In this document: piece by piece, positions 6,570 to 13,315 of the stretch
Layout: every line of letters begins with the position of its first letter
How positions within the stretch are numbered: position 1 is the stretch's first letter
Source: Acidovorax delafieldii
GTDB lineage: Bacteria; Pseudomonadota; Gammaproteobacteria; Burkholderiales; Burkholderiaceae_C
DNA: 14,227 nt
Assembly: GCA_002327945.1 (NCBI GenBank)
Contig: DCVY01000196.1
Coordinates: 194 to 14,420, forward strand
Direction: 5' to 3'
Position numbers and translations under genes: made by a program
The notes under the pieces: model-generated
The model's input: only the letters and a program-made list of their open reading frames with translations
The model's database searches: none
What the model was told of the DNA's origin: nothing

Positions 6570-7241
6570 ATGCAGCTGTCTGAGCGAATGCGGCGCTGGT
6601 GCGATTGGCTGGGCCTGGGGGTTGTTGCAGGCGTTCTGGTGGCCTGTGCACCGATGCCGGTGACGGAAAAGGAGGCACCCGTGGCGCCCCCTGAGATGTC
6701 GGCCGAGCCCCGCAGCGCCTGCGAGCTGGCCCAGGAGCGTGGCGCGCTGCGCTCGCGGTTTTGCGCGCCCTCGGCCGACAAGCCGGGCGAATCGGGCGAA
6801 TCGCCGCCCAAGGCCGCTTTGCCCGAGCCGGCGCGCAGCGATGCGGCCAGGCGCGGTGCTGCCGGCGCGGTGCCTTCCGAGTCCCCGGTGGAGTCCGTGC
6901 GCGAGAGCGATCAGCAGGGCCTTGCCTCCTGGTACGGCCCGCGTTTTCATGGCCGGCGCACGGCCAGTGGCGAGATCTTCAACCGCCGCGACTTCACCGC
7001 AGCGCACCGCACCCTGCCTTTTGGCACCCGGGTGTGCGTGCGCAGCCGGCTTACGGGCCGTGCCGTGGTGGTGCGCATCAACGACCGTGGTCCCTTTGCC
7101 GTGAGACGTGTGATTGATTTGAGCCAGGCCGCAGCCCAAGAGCTGGGCATGCAGGGCCTGGGCATCAAGCCCGTGGAACTGTGGCTGCTGGAGGAAGGCG
7201 AGGGCGACTGTCCCGCGTTGCTGTCGGTGTCGGCCCCGTAG
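6570..7241 (+). CDS. rlpA: RlpA-like septal lipoprotein (lytic transglycosylase fold)
   Basis: RlpA is an outer-membrane lipoprotein with a double-psi beta-barrel domain that, where tested, cleaves peptidoglycan glycan strands lacking stem peptides and helps daughter cells separate. This 223-residue protein has a lipoprotein signal with lipobox LVAC (acylated C26), a low-complexity Pro/Ala/Glu linker (about 27-115) and the RlpA barrel (about 116-207), with ASWYGPRFHGRRTASGE and RINDRGPF. E135 and D172 are 37 residues apart, the same spacing as the catalytic Glu/Asp pair of the Pseudomonas aeruginosa enzyme. No C-terminal SPOR domain is present, so it lacks the usual septal targeting module; the gene symbol is therefore by domain, not by proven orthology. 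AGAGGTGA precedes the ATG. It converges on rlmJ. Confidence 0.85.
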   Translation: MQLSERMRRWCDWLGLGVVAGVLVACAPMPVTEKEAPVAPPEMSAEPRSACELAQERGALRSRFCAPSADKPGESGESPPKAALPEPARSDAARRGAAGAVPSESPVESVRESDQQGLASWYGPRFHGRRTASGEIFNRRDFTAAHRTLPFGTRVCVRSRLTGRAVVVRINDRGPFAVRRVIDLSQAAAQELGMQGLGIKPVELWLLEEGEGDCPALLSVSAP

Positions 7242-7284
7242 CTCCGCCGGAGCCTTGGCCGTGCAAGAACCGCAGCAAACCCGT

Positions 7285-7306
7285 CCACCGCCCTGTCGGG
7301 CGGTGG
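7285..7306. terminator. GC hairpin between convergent rlpA and rlmJ
   Basis: CCACCGCCC (7285-7293) and GGGCGGTGG (7298-7306) form a perfect 9-bp stem with loop TGTC. It lies 43 nt after the rlpA stop and 12 nt past the rlmJ stop on the other strand. The flanks have only short pyrimidine runs and no clear T-tract, so termination efficiency is uncertain, but the position suits a shared terminator. Confidence 0.55.
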
Positions 7307-7318
7307 CTTTCGCGGCTT

Positions 7319-8206
7319 TCAGCCACCCGATTCGAGCGTGTGGGTGGCGTGCTTGTCTTGCGCCAGCAATTCCACCATCTGGGGCAGGGCGGTTTTCAAG
7401 GCGGCCTTCAGGGTGAAGGGCGGATTGATCAGGAACATGCCGCTGGCGGGCAGGCCGGGGCGCTTGACTTCACCTTCCGCGTTCTCGGTGAGCTTGCTGG
7501 ACTTCACGGTCAGCGTGGCGTGCAGCCAGCCTTTGCCCGCCTTGGTGGCCAGGGTTTTGAGGCGGCGCGGCAGGTCGTGCGCCTCGGGGCGCGGAATGAT
7601 GGGGTACCAGACGGCGTAGGTGCCGGTGGCAAAACGCTTGAGCGAGTCGGCCGCCATGTCCAGCACCTTGGCGTAATCGCTTTTCATTTCATAGCTGGGA
7701 TCGCACAGCACCAAAGCGCGGCGGGCCGGTGGGGGTAAAAATTTCTTGATGCCTTCAAACCCGTCTTCGTGCAGCACGGCCACTTGCCGGCCGGCCTCCA
7801 ACTGCGCCACGTTGCCGGCCAGCGCGCGCAGATCGGTCGGGTGCAGTTCAAACAGCTTGAGCTTGTCGTGGTCGCGCAGCAGGCGCTGGATGATGAAGGG
7901 CGAACCGGGGTACACCTTGGTGGTGGCGCCCTGGTTGAAGGCTTTCACCATGTCCACATAGGCTTGCAGCGCGGGCGTCAGGGCGGCAACGCCGGGTGCC
8001 GTAAGGCGCAAGATGCCGCCCCCCGCCTCGCCGCTGGTGCTGGCGTAGTCGCCATCGAGCCGGTACAGGCCCGCGCCCGCATGGGTGTCGAGCACTGTGA
8101 GGGCTGCGTCTTTTTCGGTGAGGTGTTGCAAGGTGGCAATCAGGACGGTGTGCTTGAGCACATCGGCGTGGTTGCCCGCATGAAAGGCGTGGCGATAACT
8201 GAACAT
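7319..8206 (-). CDS. rlmJ: 23S rRNA adenine-N6 methyltransferase RlmJ
   Basis: RlmJ methylates N6 of adenine 2030 in 23S rRNA (E. coli numbering) using SAM. The 295-residue product begins MFSYRHAFHAGNHADVLKH, giving Y4, H6 and K18 at the same positions as the functionally important residues of the E. coli enzyme. LDTHAGAGLY (39-48) is the SAM-binding motif, and CDPSYE (168-173) is the catalytic motif, DPSY in place of the DPPY common in N6-adenine methyltransferases; DPSY is an accepted variant of that motif. The start at 8206 was chosen from this N-terminus; the frame remains open upstream to 8305, but that extension is unlike the family. It was formerly annotated as a competence or DUF519 protein (YhiR in E. 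coli). It is convergent with rlpA and divergent from the kinase. Confidence 0.93.
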   Translation of the reverse strand: MFSYRHAFHAGNHADVLKHTVLIATLQHLTEKDAALTVLDTHAGAGLYRLDGDYASTSGEAGGGILRLTAPGVAALTPALQAYVDMVKAFNQGATTKVYPGSPFIIQRLLRDHDKLKLFELHPTDLRALAGNVAQLEAGRQVAVLHEDGFEGIKKFLPPPARRALVLCDPSYEMKSDYAKVLDMAADSLKRFATGTYAVWYPIIPRPEAHDLPRRLKTLATKAGKGWLHATLTVKSSKLTENAEGEVKRPGLPASGMFLINPPFTLKAALKTALPQMVELLAQDKHATHTLESGG

Positions 8207-8592
8207 GGCGCAATGGTAACGACTTGGCCCCTGGTTGCCGGGGGGGCGCTGCCGCGCCGCGCAACACCAGCGTGCAGTGCAGGCAATGCTGCGGCGCAGT
8301 GGCACCAGGAAAATAAGATCTGTTTGCGTCTATTGCAAAAGGACTGCAGGTTGCTTTGCTCCCGAAACAGCGTCTGTGGTGCTGGCGCGCACGGGGCGGA
8401 CGCGGTGCAGACGCTCTGCCAAAAACGGCACAATCGGTGGCGTTCATACCGCTGGGAGATGTTTTTGGCTGACAGGACGCCTTTTGTTTCCGACAGCGGT
8501 GGCCCATGCTTCATGATGGCGGCCTTGATGGTTGAGGCGCCGCTGCTCCATTTCATTGTCGCGCTGGACGCGTGCCTGCATTACCCCTGCCC
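8207..8592. other. divergent intergenic region, rlmJ / kinase
   Basis: This is 386 bp between two gene starts pointing away from each other. I see one candidate promoter for rlmJ (listed separately) and no convincing promoter or ribosome site for the kinase. A small open frame, 8459-8596 (45 codons), begins directly after GGGAG and its stop overlaps the kinase ATG as ATGA. GGGAG abuts its ATG with no spacing, and its product resembles nothing I recognise, so I do not call it a gene. The region is less GC-rich near 8305-8345. Confidence 0.6.
8310..8338 (-). promoter_or_regulatory. candidate sigma-70 promoter for rlmJ
   Basis: Read on the minus strand, TTGCAA (8338-8333) and TATTTT (8315-8310) are separated by 17 nt. 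Each matches four of six consensus bases. Transcription would start near 8303, giving a leader of about 97 nt. Confidence 0.35.
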
Positions 8593-10554
8593 ATGATGAT
8601 TGAAAACCCCAGTGAAACTTCTGCCAGCCGCGTGAGCCATGTGGACGCGCTGCCACCGGGTACCCGCCTGGCCGAGTTTGAGATTCTGGGCTTGCTCGGC
8701 GTGGGGGGGTTCGGCATGGTCTACAAGGCGTTCGACCATTCGCTGCACCGCGCCGTGGCCATCAAGGAATACATGCCGTCGGCGTTGGCGGGCCGCTCTC
8801 AGGGGCAATCGCTGTGGGTTCGGTCATCGTCCGATCAGCAAACGTTCCAGGCCGGGCTGGCGTCCTTCATGGGCGAGGCGCGCCTGCTGGCGCAGTTTGA
8901 CCATCCGTCCCTGGTGAAGGTTTTCCGTTTCTGGGAGGCCAACAATACGGCCTACATGGTCATGCCGCTTTATGCCGGTATGACCTTCAAGCAGGCGCGC
9001 GCGCAGATGCACACGCCCCCGCCCGAGGCCTGGCTGCGCAAGATGCTGTGGTCGGTGCTGGGTGCGCTGCGGGTGCTGCACGATGGCAATACGCTGCACC
9101 GCGACATCTCTCCCGACAACATCTTCCTGCAGGACAACGGGCCACCCGTGCTGCTTGACCTGGGTGCTGCGCGCCATGCCATCAACGACCAAGGCCGCAA
9201 GCACACGGCCGTGCTCAAGGTGAACTACGCACCCATCGAGCAATACTCCGAAGGCGACGATGAGTTGCGCCAGGGCCCCTGGAGCGACCTGTATTCGCTG
9301 GCCGCGGTGGTGCATGGTTGTCTGTGCAATGACATGCCGCTGCCCGCCACCCTGCGCTCCATCCGGGATCGCATGGTGTCGTTTGCGCGCGTGGCCAAGA
9401 CCGTCCAGCGCCAGTTCGGAGTCGAATATTCGGCGCCGTTCGTGGCCGCCATCGCCCAGGCCCTGGCCTTGCGCCCCGAAGACCGTCCGCAGAGCATTGA
9501 CGCCTTCCTGCAGACCATGGGCATGACCGCGCCGCCCGAGGGGATCGGGCATTTTGACTTTCGGGCCGAGCTGGGTGGCATCTGGATCGGGCCGGCGGGC
9601 CATCCGGGCCCTGGTGTGGTCGCCCCCACGGTAGACGTAACTTCCGCTCCGAGGCAGTTGGCCGATCTGGAAGATCTGACCGACCGCTCGGCCAGGTCGG
9701 CCCTGCTTTCGACCGGCGCGACCATGCGGGACGCGCAGGACACCCTAGCGGACGAGGGGCCTGACACGGTGGTGGAAGACATGGCCGACACGGTTTTCAT
9801 CGATGTCGGCGACTCGGTGTTCGAGGACTCCCCTGCTGCGGACAAGGCCCCGGTGGTGGCGCCGGCGCGTGCGGAACACCCGGGGCAAAAACGCAAGCGA
9901 CAAGCCCCGGGCAACGGCGCGCAGGTGCCGGAGCACGCCGCAGGAGACCGCGCTCGACCGCAATCGGCGCCGGTGTGGCTGGCGGGTGTTTTCCTTGCGC
10001 TGGCCATCGCGGCGGTGGCGCTGTGGTGGGCGCAGGGCCGCTCCAGCCCACGGCCCGTGGATGACATCCTGACCGAACTCAAGGATCCGGTGGCCGTGCC
10101 GGTCGCCGTCGCCGCGACACCCACTGCCTCGGAGCAGGCCGTGCCGGCCAACCCCGCCCATGATGCCGCTGTGGCGGATGGTGCCGACAGGAGTACAGCG
10201 CCAGGCGCTGACGGCTTGAGCGCTGCGCCCGCCGTTGTTCCAGTACCCGTTGGGCACCCTGCCGCGCGCGCTGCCGCGCAGCGCCGTAGCCTTCCCGAGC
10301 CCAAAGCTGTCGCGCCAGTGGTGTCGCAGGATGCGCCTGTGTCGCCTCGCGAACCGGCCTTGGCGCCCAGGCCCAAGGTCACGCCGGTGCACACGCTGGG
10401 GCCGCAAGAGGCGTGCGCCGACGCCAGTTTTCTGGCCCGCCCCCTGTGCATTTTCAATGAATGCAAAAAGCCTGCACTGACGGGGCACCCGGTGTGCGTG
10501 GAGGTCCGGCGGCGGCAGGAGGCCGAAGAGCAGCGCCGGCAGTTGCAAAACTGA
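8593..10554 (+). CDS. membrane-spanning Ser/Thr protein kinase
   Basis: This is a 653-residue bacterial Hanks-type kinase. The catalytic domain (about 28-310) shows the glycine loop GVGGFGMVY (36-44), VAIKEY with ATP-binding K58, the catalytic loop HRDISPDN (169-176, D171 and N176; Ser replaces the usual Lys after HRD-x) and DLG (189-191) in place of DFG. A long acidic linker holds four octapeptides starting at D383, D391, D399 and D407. After a basic patch (KRKR, 433-436), one transmembrane helix spans about 461-479. A Pro/Ala-rich outer stretch follows, ending in a conserved-looking tail with C608, C619, C624 and C635. The kinase domain should be cytoplasmic and the tail periplasmic. The substrate is unknown and no cognate phosphatase or FHA gene is in the window. 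ATG 8593 is tentative: ATG 8596 and GTG 8572 are alternatives, and none has a good ribosome site. Confidence 0.88.
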   Translation: MMIENPSETSASRVSHVDALPPGTRLAEFEILGLLGVGGFGMVYKAFDHSLHRAVAIKEYMPSALAGRSQGQSLWVRSSSDQQTFQAGLASFMGEARLLAQFDHPSLVKVFRFWEANNTAYMVMPLYAGMTFKQARAQMHTPPPEAWLRKMLWSVLGALRVLHDGNTLHRDISPDNIFLQDNGPPVLLDLGAARHAINDQGRKHTAVLKVNYAPIEQYSEGDDELRQGPWSDLYSLAAVVHGCLCNDMPLPATLRSIRDRMVSFARVAKTVQRQFGVEYSAPFVAAIAQALALRPEDRPQSIDAFLQTMGMTAPPEGIGHFDFRAELGGIWIGPAGHPGPGVVAPTVDVTSAPRQLADLEDLTDRSARSALLSTGATMRDAQDTLADEGPDTVVEDMADTVFIDVGDSVFEDSPAADKAPVVAPARAEHPGQKRKRQAPGNGAQVPEHAAGDRARPQSAPVWLAGVFLALAIAAVALWWAQGRSSPRPVDDILTELKDPVAVPVAVAATPTASEQAVPANPAHDAAVADGADRSTAPGADGLSAAPAVVPVPVGHPAARAAAQRRSLPEPKAVAPVVSQDAPVSPREPALAPRPKVTPVHTLGPQEACADASFLARPLCIFNECKKPALTGHPVCVEVRRRQEAEEQRRQLQN

Positions 10555-10581
10555 CTCGGCGGCCTGTTTTTGGGGGTGTGC

Positions 10582-10611
10582 TTGCCTAAAAAGGGTGCAG
10601 CTTCGTATAAT
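10582..10611 (+). promoter_or_regulatory. sigma-70 promoter of rplM-rpsI
   Basis: TTGCCT (10582-10587) and a perfect TATAAT (10606-10611) are 18 nt apart. Transcription would start near 10618, leaving a leader of about 115 nt before rplM. This is the best promoter in the window, as expected for a ribosomal protein operon. Confidence 0.85.
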
Positions 10612-10668
10612 GGCAGGCTTCGCAGCGCTTTAGTGGTCCCGCGGCGAAGAATCAACGCCACCTAAGAG

Positions 10669-10685
10669 GCTTCCGAAAGAGAAGC
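10669..10685 (+). promoter_or_regulatory. hairpin in the rplM 5' leader
   Basis: GCTTC (10669-10673) pairs with GAAGC (10681-10685) around a 7-nt purine-rich loop. GGCG (10643-10646) and CGCC (10656-10659) can form a second small stem upstream. L13 leaders that bind L13 are known in some bacteria, so autoregulation is possible, but the structure here is only read by eye. Confidence 0.35.
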
Positions 10686-10734
10686 ACCGACCGTGGAAAA
10701 GGACCCGCCAAACCCTCTTGCCAAGAGAAAACTC

Positions 10735-11166
10735 ATGACTACTACTTTCAGCGCAAAGCCCGCTGAGGTCGTGCACGAGTGGTTTGTGATTGACGCGACC
10801 GACAAGGTCCTCGGACGAGTAGCCAGCGAAGTTGCTCTCCGTTTGCGCGGCAAACACAAGGCCATTTACACGCCTCACGTCGACACCGGTGACTTCATCG
10901 TCATCATCAACGCCGCCCAGATCAAGGTCACCGGCACCAAGTCCCTGGACAAGGTGTACTACCGCCACTCGGGTTATCCCGGCGGTATCACGGCCACGAA
11001 CTTCCGCGACATGCAAGCCAAGCACCCCGGCCGCGCGCTGGAAAAGGCCGTCAAGGGCATGCTGCCCAAGGGCCCCCTTGGCTACGCGATGATCAAGAAA
11101 CTCAAGGTGTACGGCGGTGCTGAGCATCCCCACACCGCCCAGCAGCCCAAAGTGCTGGAAATCTAA
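10735..11166 (+). CDS. rplM: 50S ribosomal protein L13
   Basis: L13 is an early-assembling protein of the large ribosomal subunit. The 143-residue product has the usual bacterial length, with a beta-proteobacterial N-terminus (MTTTFSAKP). It shows the family landmarks [17 protein letters not shown], the [17 protein letters not shown] segment, the [10 protein letters not shown] segment and [10 protein letters not shown], and it ends near a GGAEHPH motif. The ATG at 10735 was preferred to the in-frame GTG at 10693, which would add 14 residues that the family lacks. A purine-rich AAGAGAA stretch lies upstream. It is the first gene of a two-gene operon with rpsI, which starts 11 nt after its stop, under the promoter at 10582-10611. 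Confidence 0.98.
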   Translation: MTTTFSAKPAEVVHEWFVIDATDKVLGRVASEVALRLRGKHKAIYTPHVDTGDFIVIINAAQIKVTGTKSLDKVYYRHSGYPGGITATNFRDMQAKHPGRALEKAVKGMLPKGPLGYAMIKKLKVYGGAEHPHTAQQPKVLEI

Positions 11167-11177
11167 GGAGCCTTGAG

Positions 11178-11570
11178 ATGATTGGTGAATGGAACAATGG
11201 CACAGGCCGTCGCAAGTCCAGCGTCGCCCGCGTGTTTCTGAAAAAAGGCTCCGGCAAGATCACGGTGAACGGCAAGGACATCCAGTCCTACTTCGGCCGC
11301 GAAACCTCGATCATGATTGCCAAGCAACCCCTGGCGCTGACCAACCATGTCGAAACCTTCGACATCCAGATCAACGTGCACGGTGGTGGTGAATCCGGCC
11401 AGGCCGGCGCTGCCCGCCACGGCATTACCCGCGCCCTGATCGACTACGACGCCACGCTCAAGCCCGTCCTGAGCCAAGCCGGCTTCGTGACGCGTGACGC
11501 CCGCGAAGTGGAACGCAAGAAGGTCGGCTTGCACTCTGCACGCCGCGCCAAGCAGTTCTCCAAGCGTTAA
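11178..11570 (+). CDS. rpsI: 30S ribosomal protein S9
   Basis: S9 is a small-subunit protein whose C-terminal tail reaches the P-site tRNA. The 130-residue product has the family features: [14 protein letters not shown] at 9-22, the [15 protein letters not shown] segment that contacts 16S rRNA, and the basic C-terminus RRAKQFSKR, whose final SKR is the tRNA-contacting tail. AAGGAG (11165-11170) overlaps the rplM stop and sits 7 nt before ATG 11178, so the two genes are co-transcribed and likely translated in step. A strong intrinsic terminator follows at 11643-11671. Confidence 0.98.
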   Translation: MIGEWNNGTGRRKSSVARVFLKKGSGKITVNGKDIQSYFGRETSIMIAKQPLALTNHVETFDIQINVHGGGESGQAGAARHGITRALIDYDATLKPVLSQAGFVTRDAREVERKKVGLHSARRAKQFSKR

Positions 11571-11642
11571 GCCTGGCTGCTGCAGGAGGGCCGCCGCTGG
11601 TGGCGCTCCCTGTCTGCCCCCCTTGTGGTGGTGGGCCGCAAC

Positions 11643-11671
11643 AAAAAAACCGCCTTCGGGCGGTTTTTTTT
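11643..11671. terminator. intrinsic terminator after rpsI
   Basis: CCGCC (11650-11654) and GGCGG (11659-11663) form a stem closed by the stable tetraloop TTCG. Seven A residues precede it and eight T residues follow, so the A/T tracts extend the pairing and the structure could terminate transcription from either side. It closes the rplM-rpsI operon. Confidence 0.93.
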
Positions 11672-11709
11672 GTTGCCAGGCGCAATGCCCCCACTGAAAT
11701 TGGCGTCAA

Positions 11710-11735
11710 AAGTCGGAGCCCTGAATTCCCGACTT
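11710..11735. promoter_or_regulatory. inverted repeat upstream of erpA
   Basis: AAGTCGG (11710-11716) and CCGACTT (11729-11735) are a perfect 7-bp inverted repeat with a 12-bp spacer, 43 bp before the erpA start. It could be a protein-binding site or an RNA hairpin. It does not resemble the IscR motifs I know, and no clear -35/-10 pair was found near it. Confidence 0.35.
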
Positions 11736-11778
11736 GATTGCTGTAGCATTCACGCCAGATCTTGAATTGGAGTATTCC

Positions 11779-12144
11779 ATGAGTGCAGTTGCCGAAAACA
11801 TCCAGACCGAAATGCCCACCCCCATCCTGTTCACCGACAGCGCGGCGGCCAAGGTGGCGGATCTGATCGCCGAAGAGGGCAATCCCGACCTGAAGCTGCG
11901 CGTTTTCGTCCAGGGTGGCGGATGCTCGGGCTTCCAGTACGGCTTTACTTTTGACGAAGTCACCAACGAAGACGACACCACCATGACCAAGAATGGTGTC
12001 TCGCTGCTGATCGATGCCATGAGCTACCAGTATCTGGTGGGCGCCGAGATCGACTACAAGGAAGACTTGCAGGGAGCCCAGTTCGTGATCAAGAACCCGA
12101 ACGCTACCAGCACCTGCGGCTGCGGTTCCAGCTTTTCGGCCTGA
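11779..12144 (+). CDS. erpA: iron-sulfur cluster insertion protein ErpA
   Basis: ErpA is an A-type carrier that passes iron-sulfur clusters to apoproteins; in E. coli it is needed for isoprenoid synthesis enzymes IspG and IspH. The 121-residue product has the A-type (HesB/IscA) fold with the three invariant cysteines: C49 in [12 protein letters not shown], and C113 and C115 in TCGCGSSF near the C-terminus. The D-x-I-D-x-M-S-Y-Q-Y-L style segment (about 79-86) and the [11 protein letters not shown] run (92-102) are typical of ErpA rather than IscA. GGAG (11769-11772) lies 6 nt before ATG 11779; an in-frame upstream ATG at 11734 is rejected. It follows the rpsI terminator, so it needs its own promoter, and it converges on anmK 23 nt away. 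Confidence 0.96.
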   Translation: MSAVAENIQTEMPTPILFTDSAAAKVADLIAEEGNPDLKLRVFVQGGGCSGFQYGFTFDEVTNEDDTTMTKNGVSLLIDAMSYQYLVGAEIDYKEDLQGAQFVIKNPNATSTCGCGSSFSA

Positions 12145-12167
12145 TCGTCAATAAGGTACCTGTTTTT

Positions 12168-13277
12168 TCAGGCCGGGTAAACGGCCCCCAGAACACGGGC
12201 GCCTTGGGCGCCCGTGACGCTTTTCAGGCTGCCAGGCTTGCCGAGCATCGTCTGGCAAGCCAGCCAGGCAAAGGCGGCGGCCTCCACTTGCAGCGCGGGC
12301 AGGCCCAGGGCATCGGTCGGTACCACGTTGGCGCCAGGGGCCAAGGCCTGCAGGCGCTGCATCAGGTGGGTGTTCAAGGCACCGCCACCGCACACTGCCA
12401 GCGTTTTACTCTTGTTTCCGTAGTTGATGGCGCTGGTTGCACCGGCGCTGGCGGTCAGCTCTGTCAAGGTGGCTTGCACGTCAACAGGTCGGGCACTGGC
12501 ATGCGCAGCCAGCTGGCCCGCCAGCCAGGCCGGGTTGAACAGGTCGCGCCCGGTGCTTTTGGGCGGGGGCTGGCGCAAAAAGGGCTCTTGCAGCAGTGTG
12601 GCCAGCAGGTCGGGCAGAACTTCACCCTGGGCAGCCCAGGCGCCATTTTTGTCAAACGGCTGGCCGGTGTGCAACTGGCACCAGTAATCCATGAGTGCAT
12701 TGCCGGGGCCGCAGTCAAAGCCCGCTACGCTGCCATCGGCGCTCAGCACGCTGAGGTTGGAGATGCCACCGATATTGAGCACCAACACCGTTGCATCCGC
12801 ACGGCCAAACACCCCTTGGTGGAAGGCCGGCACCAGCGGGGCGCCCTGGCCACCGGCTGCCACATCCCGGCTGCGAAAGTCGGCCACCACGGCAATGCCT
12901 GTGCGCTCGGCCAGCAGGGAAGGGTTGTTCAGTTGCAGGGTGTAGCCCGTGCCATCGAATTCCTGGGGGCGATGGCGCACGGTTTGCCCATGGGCGCCGA
13001 TGGCCCGCACGGCGCTGGCGGGGGTGGCACTGTGCTCCAGCAGGTCGTGCACAACACCGGCATAGGCCAGTGCCAGCGCATTGCCCGCGAGGGCCGCGCG
13101 GTGCAGTTCGTTGGGGCCGGGGCTGTTGAGGGCGAGCAGTTCCGCTCTTAAATCAGGAGCTAATGGTGCTGATGCATGGCCGATGACGGCCATTCTTTCA
13201 TGCGAAAAGTCGGCCAGGACGCCATCCACCCCGTCCAGCGAGGTGCCCGACATCAGGCCAATGTACAAGCCGGGCAT
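12168..13277 (-). CDS. anmK: anhydro-N-acetylmuramic acid kinase
   Basis: AnmK hydrolyses the 1,6-anhydro bond of anhydro-MurNAc and phosphorylates it to MurNAc-6-phosphate, a step in recycling peptidoglycan fragments. The 369-residue product has the same length as E. coli AnmK. Landmarks are YIGLMSGTSLDGVD at the N-terminus (ATP-binding), AHGQTVRH, VADFRSRDVAAGGQGAPLVP, LNIGGISNLS, the FDCGPGNALMD motif holding the catalytic Asp, and CGGGALN in the C-terminal lobe. ATG 13277 was preferred to GTG 13295, because the family starts just before the YIGLMSGTS motif; neither has a strong ribosome site. It lies 38 nt downstream of the M23 peptidase gene on the same strand, so the two probably form one cell-wall operon. 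Confidence 0.96.
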   Translation of the reverse strand: MPGLYIGLMSGTSLDGVDGVLADFSHERMAVIGHASAPLAPDLRAELLALNSPGPNELHRAALAGNALALAYAGVVHDLLEHSATPASAVRAIGAHGQTVRHRPQEFDGTGYTLQLNNPSLLAERTGIAVVADFRSRDVAAGGQGAPLVPAFHQGVFGRADATVLVLNIGGISNLSVLSADGSVAGFDCGPGNALMDYWCQLHTGQPFDKNGAWAAQGEVLPDLLATLLQEPFLRQPPPKSTGRDLFNPAWLAGQLAAHASARPVDVQATLTELTASAGATSAINYGNKSKTLAVCGGGALNTHLMQRLQALAPGANVVPTDALGLPALQVEAAAFAWLACQTMLGKPGSLKSVTGAQGARVLGAVYPA

Positions 13278-13315
13278 CGCCAGCAACTGCACCACAGGGG
13301 TGTGCCGGGTGCGGC

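Noticed and set aside
5121..7139. 672-codon minus-strand open frame across tlyA, metF and rlpA
   Set aside because: It spans three well-supported genes and two gene boundaries on the other strand; a shadow of GC-rich codon use.
8207..8305. Upstream extension of rlmJ to 8305
   Set aside because: The family begins MxSYRHAFHAGN, which is at 8206; the extra 33 residues are Arg/Cys-rich and atypical.
8459..8596. 45-codon open frame overlapping the kinase start by ATGA
   Set aside because: GGGAG abuts its ATG with no spacing, and there are no recognisable features; more likely chance openness.
9225..10661. 478-codon minus-strand open frame opposite the kinase
   Set aside because: Low-complexity Ala/Ser/Thr/Gly translation without motifs; antisense to the kinase linker and crossing the rplM promoter.
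10693..10734. GTG start of rplM at 10693
   Set aside because: It adds 14 residues absent from L13 proteins and consumes the leader; ATG 10735 gives the standard length.
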